Part shown: positions 50,357-59,187 of the stretch, one piece after another
How positions within the stretch are numbered: the stretch's first letter is position 1
Layout: every line of letters begins with the position of its first letter
Assembly: GCA_910584375.1 (NCBI GenBank)
Contig: CAJUAH010000004.1
Span: 62,001-126,000, forward strand
Reading direction: 5' to 3'
Length of the DNA: 64,000 nucleotides
From: an uncultured Acetatifactor sp.
GTDB taxonomy: Bacteria; Bacillota; Clostridia; Lachnospirales; Lachnospiraceae
Notes under the pieces: model-generated
Told to the model about the DNA's origin: nothing
Databases searched by the model: none
Seen by the model: the letters and a program-made list of their open reading frames with translations, nothing else
Translations under genes and position numbers: made by a program

Positions 50357-51366
50357 GAAAAATAAAAAGCTTTCTCCTCCTTCTTCTGGCTGCCCTGGCA
50401 CTTACGGGGTGCGTGGGGCAGTTCGAGGTCGGCGGGGAACAGGAGGAGAGCGCCGGGACGGACGAAGCGGATCTGGTGGTGGTAGGGGTATCCCAGGTGG
50501 GCAGCGAGTCCGTGTGGAGAACGGCGAACACGGTATCCATACAGAAGGCGTTCACAAACGAGAAGGGATATTTTTTACTCTTCAGCAATGCCCGGCAGAA
50601 ACAGGAAAACCAGATCAAGGCGATCCGGCGTTTTATCTCCCGCCAGGTGGATTATATCGTGTTCTCCCCCATCACAGAGACCGGGTGGGACGTGGTGCTC
50701 CAGGAGGCGAAGGATGCGGGGATACCGGTTATCCTCATGGACCGTCAGGTGGACGTGGAGGATGAAACCCTGTATACCGCCTGGGTGGGATCCGATTTTC
50801 ACATGGAGGGGGAGAACGCCGGGAAATGGCTGGAAGAATATCTCGCCGGACAGGGCCGTCAGGAGGAGGAGATCCGCATCGTGGTGCTGCAGGGGACGGA
50901 GGGCGCTACCGCCGCCATCGGCAGGACGGAGGGGTTTCAGAAGGTGGCGGACGCCCACGAAAACTGGGTGATCCTGGAGCAGGTGGACGCGGAGTACACC
51001 ACAGCCAAGGGGCGGGAGGTCATGGAGAGCCTTTTGGACAAGTACGACGAGATCGACGTGGTGGTCTCCCAGAACGACGACATGACTTTCGGGGCGCTGG
51101 ACGCCATGAACCGCCGGGGGATTACCACCGGCGTCGAAGGAGATGTGATTGTGGTCTCTTTTGACGCGGTCAAGGCGGCGCTGAAACTGGTGGAACAGGG
51201 TGTGATCAATGTAGACATCGAATGCAACCCCAATCAGGGAGAATGGGTAGAAAAGCTTATCCAGGCCCTGGAGCGGGGGGAGGAAGTGGAGAAGACATTT
51301 TATATCAAGGAACAGATATTTACGCCGGAAAATGTGGGCGAATATCTGGACGACAGAGAGTATTGA
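50353..51366 (+). CDS. Sugar-binding lipoprotein linked to the two-component system
   Basis: A 337-aa lipoprotein (lipobox LTGC, Cys about 20) with a type I periplasmic-binding fold: VGVSQVGSESVWRTAN, DYIVFSPITETGWDVVLQEA, VILMDRQVDVED, VVVSQNDDMTFGALDAM. It resembles the transporter binding protein at 54483 (shared xxRTANxxxxQ and GWDxVLxxA patterns). No permease or ATPase is in its own operon. Encoded between kinase and response regulator, it probably presents ligand to the kinase rather than to a transporter, as in three-component sugar sensors. Confidence 0.88.
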   Translation: MRKIKSFLLLLLAALALTGCVGQFEVGGEQEESAGTDEADLVVVGVSQVGSESVWRTANTVSIQKAFTNEKGYFLLFSNARQKQENQIKAIRRFISRQVDYIVFSPITETGWDVVLQEAKDAGIPVILMDRQVDVEDETLYTAWVGSDFHMEGENAGKWLEEYLAGQGRQEEEIRIVVLQGTEGATAAIGRTEGFQKVADAHENWVILEQVDAEYTTAKGREVMESLLDKYDEIDVVVSQNDDMTFGALDAMNRRGITTGVEGDVIVVSFDAVKAALKLVEQGVINVDIECNPNQGEWVEKLIQALERGEEVEKTFYIKEQIFTPENVGEYLDDREY

Positions 51367-51377
51367 AGAGGTGAGGC

Positions 51378-52991
51378 ATGATAAAGCTGTTTTTAGTGGA
51401 GGACGAAACCGTAATCAGGGAGGGGCTGAAAAACACCATTCCCTGGGAGCAGTACGGCTACCGTTTCGTGGGGGAGGCGGCGGACGGGGAGATGGCGCTT
51501 CCGCTGATCCGCCAGACCAGGCCGGACGTGCTGATCACGGATATCAAGATGCCCTTTATGGACGGGCTTTCCCTGTGCAGGATTGTGGCAGGGGAATTTC
51601 CAAAGATGAGGATTATTATCATCAGTGGATACGACGATTTTGAGTATGCCAGGACGGCCATCGAGCTGGGAGTGGAGCAGTATCTGCTGAAACCCATCAC
51701 CAAGCACGCACTGAAGAAGGTGCTGACGGAACTCAGGGACAAGATCGAGCAGAGCGGGGAGACGGAGGATTACCAGACCATCTACCAGGATGAGATGCAC
51801 GAGTACGAGCAGTTCTCCCGGAGACGCTTTTTTGAGAGGGTACTGGGGGGAGAACTCTCCGTGTCGGAGATCTATGAGGAGGCGGCCAAGGCCTCCCTGG
51901 AGATAGTGGCTCCCTGTTACAGTCTGCTCTTTTTTTATCTGAGGGAAAAGAGGGAGCTTACCCTGGAGCAGAGGGAGCAGGCCACCCGGCAGCAGGACAT
52001 GATTCTCCACTATTTTCTGCGCAGGAGCGGCTATATACTCTTTAGATGGAACGTGGACTGTTACGGCGTGCTGGTCAAAGCCGCGGCCCAGGAGCTGCCG
52101 GAGCTGATTCGCCGGGCGGTGGGACATATACAGAGATGCTGCGAGGACGCCCGGGAGCTGCTGGACTGGTATGTGGCCACGGGCAGATCCGTGGAAAGGC
52201 TGAGTATGCTGCCGGAGTGTTATCTGGTGGTGAATCACTGCCTTGCCTACCGTTTTTTGGATCCCAGGCAGCACATACTGTCGGAGGAGCTTTTGGCGGA
52301 TCAGTCCGGCGGGCAGGAGGAGAGGGAGATCCGGGAGGTAAATCCCGCCCAGATGGATCCCAAGGTCATCCGGGACTTTCTCTTTGGCGGCAGCGCAGGG
52401 GAGATCCGGGATTTTGTGGACTCTTATCTGCAAAATATCCGGGGAGCCCTCTCTTCCCGGATATTCCGGGATTATGTGGTGATGAATATCCGTTTTGCCG
52501 TCTCCGCCTACCGGGAATCCATGGGGATCAGCGACGAGGAGTTTGCGGGCAGGATGCGCGACCCGGGGCGGGACATGAACATGACGGCGGAGGACGTGGA
52601 AGCGTATCTGACCGACATGCTGGAGACGGCCTTTTTCTTCCGCAACAAGGAGAGCGACTACCAGAAGGGCAAGATACTGCGCCGGGCGCTGGAGTATATA
52701 GACGCTAATTTCGACCAGGAGAGCCTCTCCCTGAACAGCGTGTCCGAGGAAGTGGGCGTGAGCGCCAATTATTTCAGCGCTATCTTCAGCCAGAGCATGG
52801 AGAGGACTTTTGTGGAATATGTGACGGCCAAGAGGATGGAAAAGGCCAGGAGGCTCTTAAAGACCACGGAGAAATCCTCCAGCGAGATAGCGGCGCTGGC
52901 AGGCTATAAGGATCCGCATTACTTTGGCTTTGTCTTCAAGAAAAATCACGGCATGAGTCCCAGGGAGTACCGCATGGGGAACAGGGCATGA
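51378..52991 (+). CDS. YesN-type response regulator with AraC DNA-binding domain
   Basis: A 537-aa regulator. The receiver domain (about 1-125) has KLFLVEDE, phospho-acceptor Asp55 in LITDIKMPF, and LKPI. A long middle region (about 130-425) follows. The C-terminal AraC HTH pair (about 435-535) has LNSVSEEVGVSANYFSAIF, SSSEIAALAGYKDPHYFGFVF and the ending GMSPREYR. It should activate the sugar transporter genes when phosphorylated by the upstream kinase. It ends four bases from the convergent repressor gene. Confidence 0.95.
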   Translation: MIKLFLVEDETVIREGLKNTIPWEQYGYRFVGEAADGEMALPLIRQTRPDVLITDIKMPFMDGLSLCRIVAGEFPKMRIIIISGYDDFEYARTAIELGVEQYLLKPITKHALKKVLTELRDKIEQSGETEDYQTIYQDEMHEYEQFSRRRFFERVLGGELSVSEIYEEAAKASLEIVAPCYSLLFFYLREKRELTLEQREQATRQQDMILHYFLRRSGYILFRWNVDCYGVLVKAAAQELPELIRRAVGHIQRCCEDARELLDWYVATGRSVERLSMLPECYLVVNHCLAYRFLDPRQHILSEELLADQSGGQEEREIREVNPAQMDPKVIRDFLFGGSAGEIRDFVDSYLQNIRGALSSRIFRDYVVMNIRFAVSAYRESMGISDEEFAGRMRDPGRDMNMTAEDVEAYLTDMLETAFFFRNKESDYQKGKILRRALEYIDANFDQESLSLNSVSEEVGVSANYFSAIFSQSMERTFVEYVTAKRMEKARRLLKTTEKSSSEIAALAGYKDPHYFGFVFKKNHGMSPREYRMGNRA

Positions 52992-52995
52992 GGGA

Positions 52996-54054
52996 TCAGG
53001 GGGTCGCTGAAGGCAGGCGGTCTCCGTCCCTGACAGCCAGTTTCAGCGGCAGCTCCCGTGAGTATGCGGGCAGCCCTCTCAGACGGTCTGTGATGGCTTG
53101 AACCGCCGCTTTTCCCAGCTCCCGGGGGCGTCGCTCCAATGCGGTGAAGGGCAGCAGGTTTCCCGTGCCGGCACAGGTATCTTCACAGGACGCCATGACC
53201 GTATCCGGCAGCAGGCGGGAGAGCCAGTAGGCGGCGTCGCCGTTTTGGCAGACCACGGCGGTGCAGCCCTGCAGCCTTGTCTGCGCCATGCGGAGCAAAA
53301 AGCCGTAGGGCGCGGAGTAGGAGGGCTCCAGGTCCTCCGTGACATACCAGCATATTTGCTCGTCCCGGACGGGCAGTCCCGCCCCGCGCAGGGTTTCCGC
53401 AAAGCCCTGAAAGCGCCGCTGTCCCTGCGCGTCGTCCAACTGAAAGACCGCCCCCACGTCCCGGTGCCCCTGGTGCAGCAGATGGGCGGTCAGCAGGGCG
53501 GTTCCGGCGGTATCGTCCTCCCGGATACAGGGAGCCTGGGGCAGCGCCCCATAGGAACCGCGCAGGAACACCGCGGGAACACCCATGGAATGTAGTTGCC
53601 GGTACAGATCCAGATTGGGATTGGGCAGGGCGCTCTTCACACCTTCCACCAGCAGTCCCCTGGGAGGCGTTTCCAGCAGTTCGGACAGGATGGCGTGTTC
53701 GGCGCAGATTCGGTTGCCGGTGAGATACACATTGGCGGTGAACCCCTTTTGGGACAGGCTCTGCCGTATCTCTTCGAGCAGCGCGGCGCGGTACGAGTCC
53801 TGATCATCGGCCAGCAGCAGGCCGACAGTGTTTCTTCCGGAGGTGAGCCCGGTGATGAAGGAGCCGCTGCCCTGTTTTCTGGTTATCAGGCCCTCCTGCT
53901 CCAGCAGCGCCAGGGACTGGCGCACGGTCTGGCGGCTCACTCCGTAGTGGCGGCACAGATCCTGCTCGGAAGGCAGTCTGGGGACGCCCTTTTCCATGTT
54001 GTCGTATACTTTTTTGCGGAGCTGCTGCGCCAGCCACCTGTACTTGATCGCCAT
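52996..54054 (-). CDS. GntR-HTH/LacI-type effector-domain repressor (AraR-like)
   Basis: A 352-aa regulator with an N-terminal GntR winged helix (about 1-70: LPSEQDLCRHYGVSRQTVRQSLALLEQEGLITRKQGSGSF in pieces) and a LacI/periplasmic-binding effector domain (about 75-345). This is the AraR layout, where arabinose releases DNA. It is divergent from the transporter operon at 54483, with 428 bases between, and convergent with the response regulator gene. So it is a likely local repressor of sugar uptake. Inducer identity is unknown. Confidence 0.9.
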   Translation of the reverse strand: MAIKYRWLAQQLRKKVYDNMEKGVPRLPSEQDLCRHYGVSRQTVRQSLALLEQEGLITRKQGSGSFITGLTSGRNTVGLLLADDQDSYRAALLEEIRQSLSQKGFTANVYLTGNRICAEHAILSELLETPPRGLLVEGVKSALPNPNLDLYRQLHSMGVPAVFLRGSYGALPQAPCIREDDTAGTALLTAHLLHQGHRDVGAVFQLDDAQGQRRFQGFAETLRGAGLPVRDEQICWYVTEDLEPSYSAPYGFLLRMAQTRLQGCTAVVCQNGDAAYWLSRLLPDTVMASCEDTCAGTGNLLPFTALERRPRELGKAAVQAITDRLRGLPAYSRELPLKLAVRDGDRLPSATP

Positions 54055-54482
54055 AGGTTTCTGTCCTCCTTATGTCCTGTAAATATTTCCAAAAAAAAAT
54101 CAACAGGAGTAATAAAAACGGATCTCTCCCTCCGTTTTCCAATAAAATTACTCTGTCAAAATCTCAAAAAATCAGATTATACGGGCGGCAATTGTTAATA
54201 TGTATATTGCCCATGGTAAATCTGATGCCGAATCTGCGGGCAGAAAAGGGATGCCAGGATAAAATATCCGCCCAAAATATGAAAAAATCCACCATAAGAG
54301 CATGCGTACGTATAAGTTGTGTTGAAATTGATTTTACCACACAAAATTTGTATTGTAAACATCTTATAAACTTAGTAAATTTGCTATATTGGTAAATTGA
54401 CGTGTATTTTTTGCGATGTTACGATTAGTGCGTAAGGAGCAAAGCTCCGGATTATTTCCATAAATGATGGGAGGAAAGAAAT
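54055..54482. promoter_or_regulatory. Divergent regulatory region between repressor and transporter genes
   Basis: This 428-base AT-rich stretch carries candidate operators. ATGCGTACGTAT (54302-54313) is nearly palindromic around GTAC, like the AraR core. ACAAAATTTGT (54341-54351) is a perfect palindrome. A promoter follows at 54397-54425. The repressor's ribosome site AAGGAGG sits at the left end on the minus strand. Confidence 0.5.
54397..54425 (+). promoter_or_regulatory. Promoter of the sugar transporter operon
   Basis: TTGACG (54397-54402), 17 bases, TACGAT (54420-54425), giving a leader of about 50 nt before the ATG at 54483. Confidence 0.65.
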
Positions 54483-55469
54483 ATGAAAAAGAAATTATTG
54501 GGACTGTTACTTACGGTTGCCATGGTGGCCGGCATGACCGCCTGCGGCAGCGAGCCTGCGGCGACAACCGGCGGAAACCAGGGCGGAGAACTCATCAAGG
54601 TGGGTATCATCAACAACGACTCCAACGAGTCCGGTTACCGTACCGCCAACAACAAGGATCTGCAGAACATGTTCACCGAGGCCAACGGCTATGCCGCATC
54701 CTTTGCGTACAGCAATCAGAATGACGAGCAGGTCAACGCCGCGCAGAAGTTCATCCAGGACGGTGTGGAGTATCTGCTTTTGTCCGCAGCCGACACAGCC
54801 GGTTGGGACACTGTTTTGAAGGATGCGCAGACGGCGGGCGTCAAGGTGATCCTGTTTGACCGTGTCATCGACGCCGACTCCAGCCTGTACGAGGCGTCCA
54901 TCGTGTCCGACATGGACAAGGAAGGCGAGACGGCCGTGACCTGGCTGACCAACCAGGGTCTGAGCGAGTACAACATCATCCACTTGCAGGGCGTTATCGG
55001 TAACGCCGCGCAGAAGGGCCGCAGCGGCGCGCTGAATACCGCGGTGGAGAACAATGCCAACTGGAACCTGGTGATCCAGCAGACCGCGAACTGGAGCGCA
55101 GAGGAAGCACAGCAGATTGTGCAGTCCGTTATCGATTCCGGTGAGTCCTTCAACGTGATCTATGCGGAGAACGACGATATGGCCAAGGGCGCTGTGGCTG
55201 CTCTGGACAAGGCGAATATTTCCCACGGCGTGGGCAAGGACGTCATCATCATGGGCTTTGACTGCAACACCTGGGCTCTGCAGGAGCTGTACAATAAGAA
55301 CTGGAACTACGACGGCCAGTGCAATCCTTTCCAGGCGTCCAAGATTCATGAGATCATCCAGAAACTGGAGAAGGGCGAGACCATCTCTCCCAAGGTAATC
55401 ATCATGGAGGAGAAGGGCTTTGACGCCAACGAGATCACCGAGGACGATATCAAGAATTACGGCATCTAA
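54483..55469 (+). CDS. Sugar ABC transporter substrate-binding lipoprotein (YtfQ-like)
   Basis: A 328-aa lipoprotein (MTAC lipobox, Cys about 21) with a type I periplasmic-binding fold: VGIINNDSNESGYRTAN, EYLLLSAADTAGWDTVL, VILFDRVIDADSS, YAENDDMAKGAV and GFDCN. With the following double ATPase and two distinct permeases it forms a YtfQ-R-T-YjfF-like set, which in E. coli imports galactofuranose. The true sugar here is unknown. A terminator-like hairpin just after the gene would keep the binding protein in excess over the membrane parts. Confidence 0.92.
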   Translation: MKKKLLGLLLTVAMVAGMTACGSEPAATTGGNQGGELIKVGIINNDSNESGYRTANNKDLQNMFTEANGYAASFAYSNQNDEQVNAAQKFIQDGVEYLLLSAADTAGWDTVLKDAQTAGVKVILFDRVIDADSSLYEASIVSDMDKEGETAVTWLTNQGLSEYNIIHLQGVIGNAAQKGRSGALNTAVENNANWNLVIQQTANWSAEEAQQIVQSVIDSGESFNVIYAENDDMAKGAVAALDKANISHGVGKDVIIMGFDCNTWALQELYNKNWNYDGQCNPFQASKIHEIIQKLEKGETISPKVIIMEEKGFDANEITEDDIKNYGI

Positions 55470-55493
55470 TCCGAAACTATCGTAACATAGAGG

Positions 55494-55525
55494 CGGCAGG
55501 CGAAGTACGCCTGCCGTGCTTTTTG
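55494..55525 (+). terminator. Intergenic hairpin after the binding-protein gene (partial terminator)
   Basis: A perfect 9-bp stem, CGGCAGGCG / CGCCTGCCG, with a five-base loop and TGCTTTTTG, between the binding-protein gene and the ATPase gene. Confidence 0.75.
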
Positions 55526-55550
55526 CAGAAAATAAGGAGTGTGCATACCT

Positions 55551-57080
55551 GTGAAAGAAAAATCTGTGTTGGAAATGAGAAATATCCATAAAAGTTTTCC
55601 GGGCGTCAAAGCGTTGCAGGGAGTGGATTTCAGCCTGTGCGAGGGAGAGATTCATGCCCTGATGGGAGAGAACGGCGCGGGAAAATCCACGCTGATCAAG
55701 GTGCTGACCGGCGTGTATGAGAAGGATGAGGGCCAGATCTGGCTAAAAGGGATAGACAGGGCCGTAGCCATCCGCTCCCCCCAGGACGCGCAGAGACTGG
55801 GGATCAGTACCGTGTATCAGGAGATCACCCTCTGTCCCAATCTCTCTGTGGCGGAAAACATGTATATCGGCCGGACCAGGGGTCTGGGGCAGAACTGGAA
55901 GAAGATGAATGCGGACGCCGACAAAATCCTGCAATCTCTGGATATTCCCGCCAGGGCCGACCAGCAGCTGTCAAGCTGCTCCATCGCCATACAGCAGATG
56001 GTGGCCATCGCCCGGGCGGTGGACATGGACTGCAAGGTGCTGATCCTGGATGAGCCCACTTCGTCGCTGGATGAGCAGGAGGTGGCAAAACTGTTCGGCC
56101 TGATGCGGGATCTGAAGGCCCGGGGCGTGGGCATTATATTTGTCACCCACTTCCTGGATCAGGTGTATGAGGTATGTGACAAGATCACGGTTCTGCGGGA
56201 CGGCAGACTGGTGGGAGAGTATGAGATCAAAGACCTTCCCCGGGTGCAGCTGGTGTCCAAGATGCTGGGCAAGGAGCTGGATGATATGTCGGAGATCCGC
56301 AGCGAGAGCCAGGTCTATCATGAGAAGGACGCGGACAGCGTCGTGCTGGAGGCAACAGGTCTACAGAGCGACGCGGGGATCAAGCCCTTTGATTTCCATA
56401 TCAGGAAGGGGGAGGTCAACGGCTTTACGGGGCTGCTGGGTTCGGGCAGGAGCGAGTGCGTGCGCGCTATCTTCGGGGCGGATCGCGTGATCGGCGGCAC
56501 TGTGAAGAAAAACGGAAAGACCGTGAAGATCGCCAAACCCATAGACGCGATGAAGAACGGCATCGCCTATCTGCCCGAGGACCGCAAAATCGACGGTATC
56601 GTGGGAGATCTGTCCGTGCGGGAAAATATTATTCTGGCATTGCAGGTATTGAAGGGCTTTTTCAGACCCTTCTCCAAGGCGGAGGCGAATAAGTTCGCGG
56701 AGGAGTACATAAAGCTGCTGGAGATCAAGACGGCGTCCGCGGATACGCCGATCAAATCCCTCTCCGGCGGGAACCAGCAGAAGGTCATACTGGCCCGCTG
56801 GCTGCTGGCCCATCCGGAGTATCTGATCCTGGATGAACCCACCCGGGGTATCGACGTGGGTACCAAGATCGAGATCCAGAAACTGGTTCTGAAACTTGCC
56901 TCGGAGGGCATGAGCGTCACGTTCATCTCCTCGGAGACGGACGAAATGCTCCGCACCTGTTCCCGGCTGATCGTCATGAGGGATCGCAGGGTCGTGGGAG
57001 AACTGTCCGGGGACGATCTGACGCAGAACAAGATCATGAATACCATTGCCGGAGGTGAAGAAAATAATGCAGATGCTTAA
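55551..57080 (+). CDS. Sugar ABC transporter ATPase with two nucleotide-binding domains
   Basis: About 509 aa. The first NBD has Walker A GENGAGKST, a signature-region SSCSIAIQQMVAIARA (degenerate) and Walker B VLILDEPTSSLD. The second has a degenerate Walker A (LLGSGRSE), an intact SGGNQQKVILARW and LILDEPTRGIDVG. This pairing of one complete and one altered site is normal for the RbsA/MglA/YtfR family. The GTG at 55551 gives the usual N terminus (VKEKSVLEMRNIHKSF); a GTG at 55539 is nearer the AAGGAG but almost abuts it. Its end overlaps the first permease. Confidence 0.93.
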   Translation: MKEKSVLEMRNIHKSFPGVKALQGVDFSLCEGEIHALMGENGAGKSTLIKVLTGVYEKDEGQIWLKGIDRAVAIRSPQDAQRLGISTVYQEITLCPNLSVAENMYIGRTRGLGQNWKKMNADADKILQSLDIPARADQQLSSCSIAIQQMVAIARAVDMDCKVLILDEPTSSLDEQEVAKLFGLMRDLKARGVGIIFVTHFLDQVYEVCDKITVLRDGRLVGEYEIKDLPRVQLVSKMLGKELDDMSEIRSESQVYHEKDADSVVLEATGLQSDAGIKPFDFHIRKGEVNGFTGLLGSGRSECVRAIFGADRVIGGTVKKNGKTVKIAKPIDAMKNGIAYLPEDRKIDGIVGDLSVRENIILALQVLKGFFRPFSKAEANKFAEEYIKLLEIKTASADTPIKSLSGGNQQKVILARWLLAHPEYLILDEPTRGIDVGTKIEIQKLVLKLASEGMSVTFISSETDEMLRTCSRLIVMRDRRVVGELSGDDLTQNKIMNTIAGGEENNADA

Positions 57081-58128
57081 GAAGATCACGAAACAACAGA
57101 TATTCATTCCCATTGCGGCGTTATTGATCCTGGCGATCTTTAACCTGATCGCGGATCCTTCTTTTTACAAGATTACTTTCAGCTATAACAGCGCGGGGCA
57201 ACCCGTGATGACCGGCAACCTGATCACGATCCTGGACAGCGGTTCGGAGCTGGCCATCTTGGCCATCGGCATGACGCTGGTGACGGCGGCCTGCGGAGGC
57301 CAGGACATCAGCGTGGGGGCGGCGGTGGCCATCAGCGGCAGCGTGCTGTTGCGGGTGCTGTGCGGGTCAAACACCAGACCGGAGACTCTGCAGGCCCCCA
57401 TCATCGTGGCGTTTCTGGTGAGCTGTGCGGTGGCTATGCTCTTCGGGGCGTTTAACGGCGTGCTGGTGGCATACTTCAAGATCCAGCCTATGGTGGCGAC
57501 GCTGATCCTGTTTACGGCGGGCCGTTCCATCGCGGCGTGGATCAACAACAATGAGCTGCCGGTGATCAGCGAGCCCAGATTCGGGTATTTTGGAGGGTAC
57601 ATACCGGGGATCCCCATTCCCACCCCCTTCTTTATAGCCATCCTATGTATTGTTGTGGCGGTGCTGTTGCTGAAGTTCACCAATCTGGGGCTGTATACCC
57701 AGGCCGTGGGTATCAACGAGAATTCCTCCCGGCTGAACGGATTGAACCCTGCGCTCATCAAGTTTCTGACTTTTGTGCTGCTGGGACTGTGCGTGGCTGT
57801 GGTGGGCCTGATCAAGGTAAGCCGTTTCTCCACGATCAACTACTCCGTCATCGCCAAGGATATTGAGATGGACGCCATTTTGGCGGTGGCTCTGGGAGGC
57901 AATGCCTTGAGCGGCGGTAAGTTCAATCTGGCAGCGTCCATTCTCGGCGCGTATGTGATCCAGTTCCTGACCACTACGCTGTACAAGGTCAAGGTGCAGT
58001 CGGACGCTCTGCCCGCCTATAAGGCGGTGGTCGTCATCCTGCTGGTGGTGATGAGCGCTCCCGTGGTGCGCAAATGGCTGGCGGGGCTGGGCAAAAAACT
58101 GACAAAACAGGTAAAGGAGGCCGTTTGA
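57067..58128 (+). CDS. Sugar ABC transporter permease, YtfT-like
   Basis: A 353-aa RbsC-type permease with about eight to ten hydrophobic segments. It contains the conserved TAACGGQDISVGAAVAI loop and the C-terminal ILAVALGGNALSGGKFNLAASILGA coupling region. ATG 57067 with GGAGGTG nine bases upstream overlaps the ATPase gene by 14 bases, indicating translational coupling. Confidence 0.92.
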   Translation: MQMLKKITKQQIFIPIAALLILAIFNLIADPSFYKITFSYNSAGQPVMTGNLITILDSGSELAILAIGMTLVTAACGGQDISVGAAVAISGSVLLRVLCGSNTRPETLQAPIIVAFLVSCAVAMLFGAFNGVLVAYFKIQPMVATLILFTAGRSIAAWINNNELPVISEPRFGYFGGYIPGIPIPTPFFIAILCIVVAVLLLKFTNLGLYTQAVGINENSSRLNGLNPALIKFLTFVLLGLCVAVVGLIKVSRFSTINYSVIAKDIEMDAILAVALGGNALSGGKFNLAASILGAYVIQFLTTTLYKVKVQSDALPAYKAVVVILLVVMSAPVVRKWLAGLGKKLTKQVKEAV

Positions 58129-58129
58129 G

Positions 58130-59167
58130 ATGACAGATAATAAGAAAGTCAAGGCAGTGCGGAAAACTCTTTCCGACACCAACCTGTTGCTCACTATCAC
58201 TGTGGTGGTATTCTTTGCCATGTATATCGGGGCCATTATTTTTCAGGGCAAGGGTTTCCTGAAACCCCAGACCTTCTTTAATATTTTAAACGCCAACGCG
58301 GCTCTGATCATTTCCGCCTGCGGCCTGAGCCTGGTGATGATAACCGGGGGGATCGATATCTCCGTGGGCGGCGTGACGGCTCTGGTGAGTATGTGCTGCG
58401 CCGTATACCTGGATTTCCACCAGGGCAATGTGTTCGTGGCGGCGTTGATCTCCCTGGCCATCGGCCTCGCCTTTGGCGTGGTACAGGGTTTCCTGGTGGC
58501 TTACCTGGATATCCAGCCCTTTATCGTCACGCTGGCGGGAATGTTCTTTGCCAGAGGCATGACGACGATCGTGAACAACAATCCCTTCAATGTGGCCAAC
58601 GAGGAGTTCGTGGCTCTGAAGGATACCCGCATCCCCATACCCGGGCTGGGCTCTTATAACAGAGCCGGCACTTATGTGGACGCCTATATTGAGATCGGCG
58701 TAGTGGTGGCGCTGCTGATCGTGGCCGTCATGTTCTGCATGCTCAGATGGACCAGGCTGGGCCGCAATTTCTATGCGGTGGGCGGCAACAGCCAGAGCGC
58801 GCTGATGCTGGGTATCAACGTCAAGAGAACCCGGTTTTTATCTCACCTGATCTGCGGTCTGCTGGCCGGTATCTGCGGATTTGTATATTTTATGCATGTG
58901 GGCTCCGGCTCGGCCTCCCATGCCAAGGGCATGGAGATGAACGCCATAGCCTCCTCCATCATCGGCGGAACCATGCTGACCGGAGGCGTGGGCAATATCA
59001 TCGGCACGCTGTTCGGCGTTCTGTCCCTGAGCACGATACAGAATATTGTGGCCTCGGCCGGATTGGATCAGCCGTGGTGGACGGGGATCACCATAGCGGC
59101 AATGCTCTGTCTGTTCCTGGTGATACAGAGCATCGTGATGGCCCGTAAGAAGAGAGCCGCGCGGTAG
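58130..59167 (+). CDS. Sugar ABC transporter permease, YjfF-like
   Basis: A 345-aa permease homologous to but distinct from the previous one. It has MITGGIDISVGGVTALVSM, DIQPFIVTLAGMFFARG, and the coupling region IASSIIGGTMLTGGVGNIIGTLFG. It starts one base after the upstream stop with AAAGGAGG just before. The two permeases probably form a heterodimer. Confidence 0.92.
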   Translation: MTDNKKVKAVRKTLSDTNLLLTITVVVFFAMYIGAIIFQGKGFLKPQTFFNILNANAALIISACGLSLVMITGGIDISVGGVTALVSMCCAVYLDFHQGNVFVAALISLAIGLAFGVVQGFLVAYLDIQPFIVTLAGMFFARGMTTIVNNNPFNVANEEFVALKDTRIPIPGLGSYNRAGTYVDAYIEIGVVVALLIVAVMFCMLRWTRLGRNFYAVGGNSQSALMLGINVKRTRFLSHLICGLLAGICGFVYFMHVGSGSASHAKGMEMNAIASSIIGGTMLTGGVGNIIGTLFGVLSLSTIQNIVASAGLDQPWWTGITIAAMLCLFLVIQSIVMARKKRAAR

Positions 59168-59187
59168 ACATAGCGAGAGGAGGCTTT

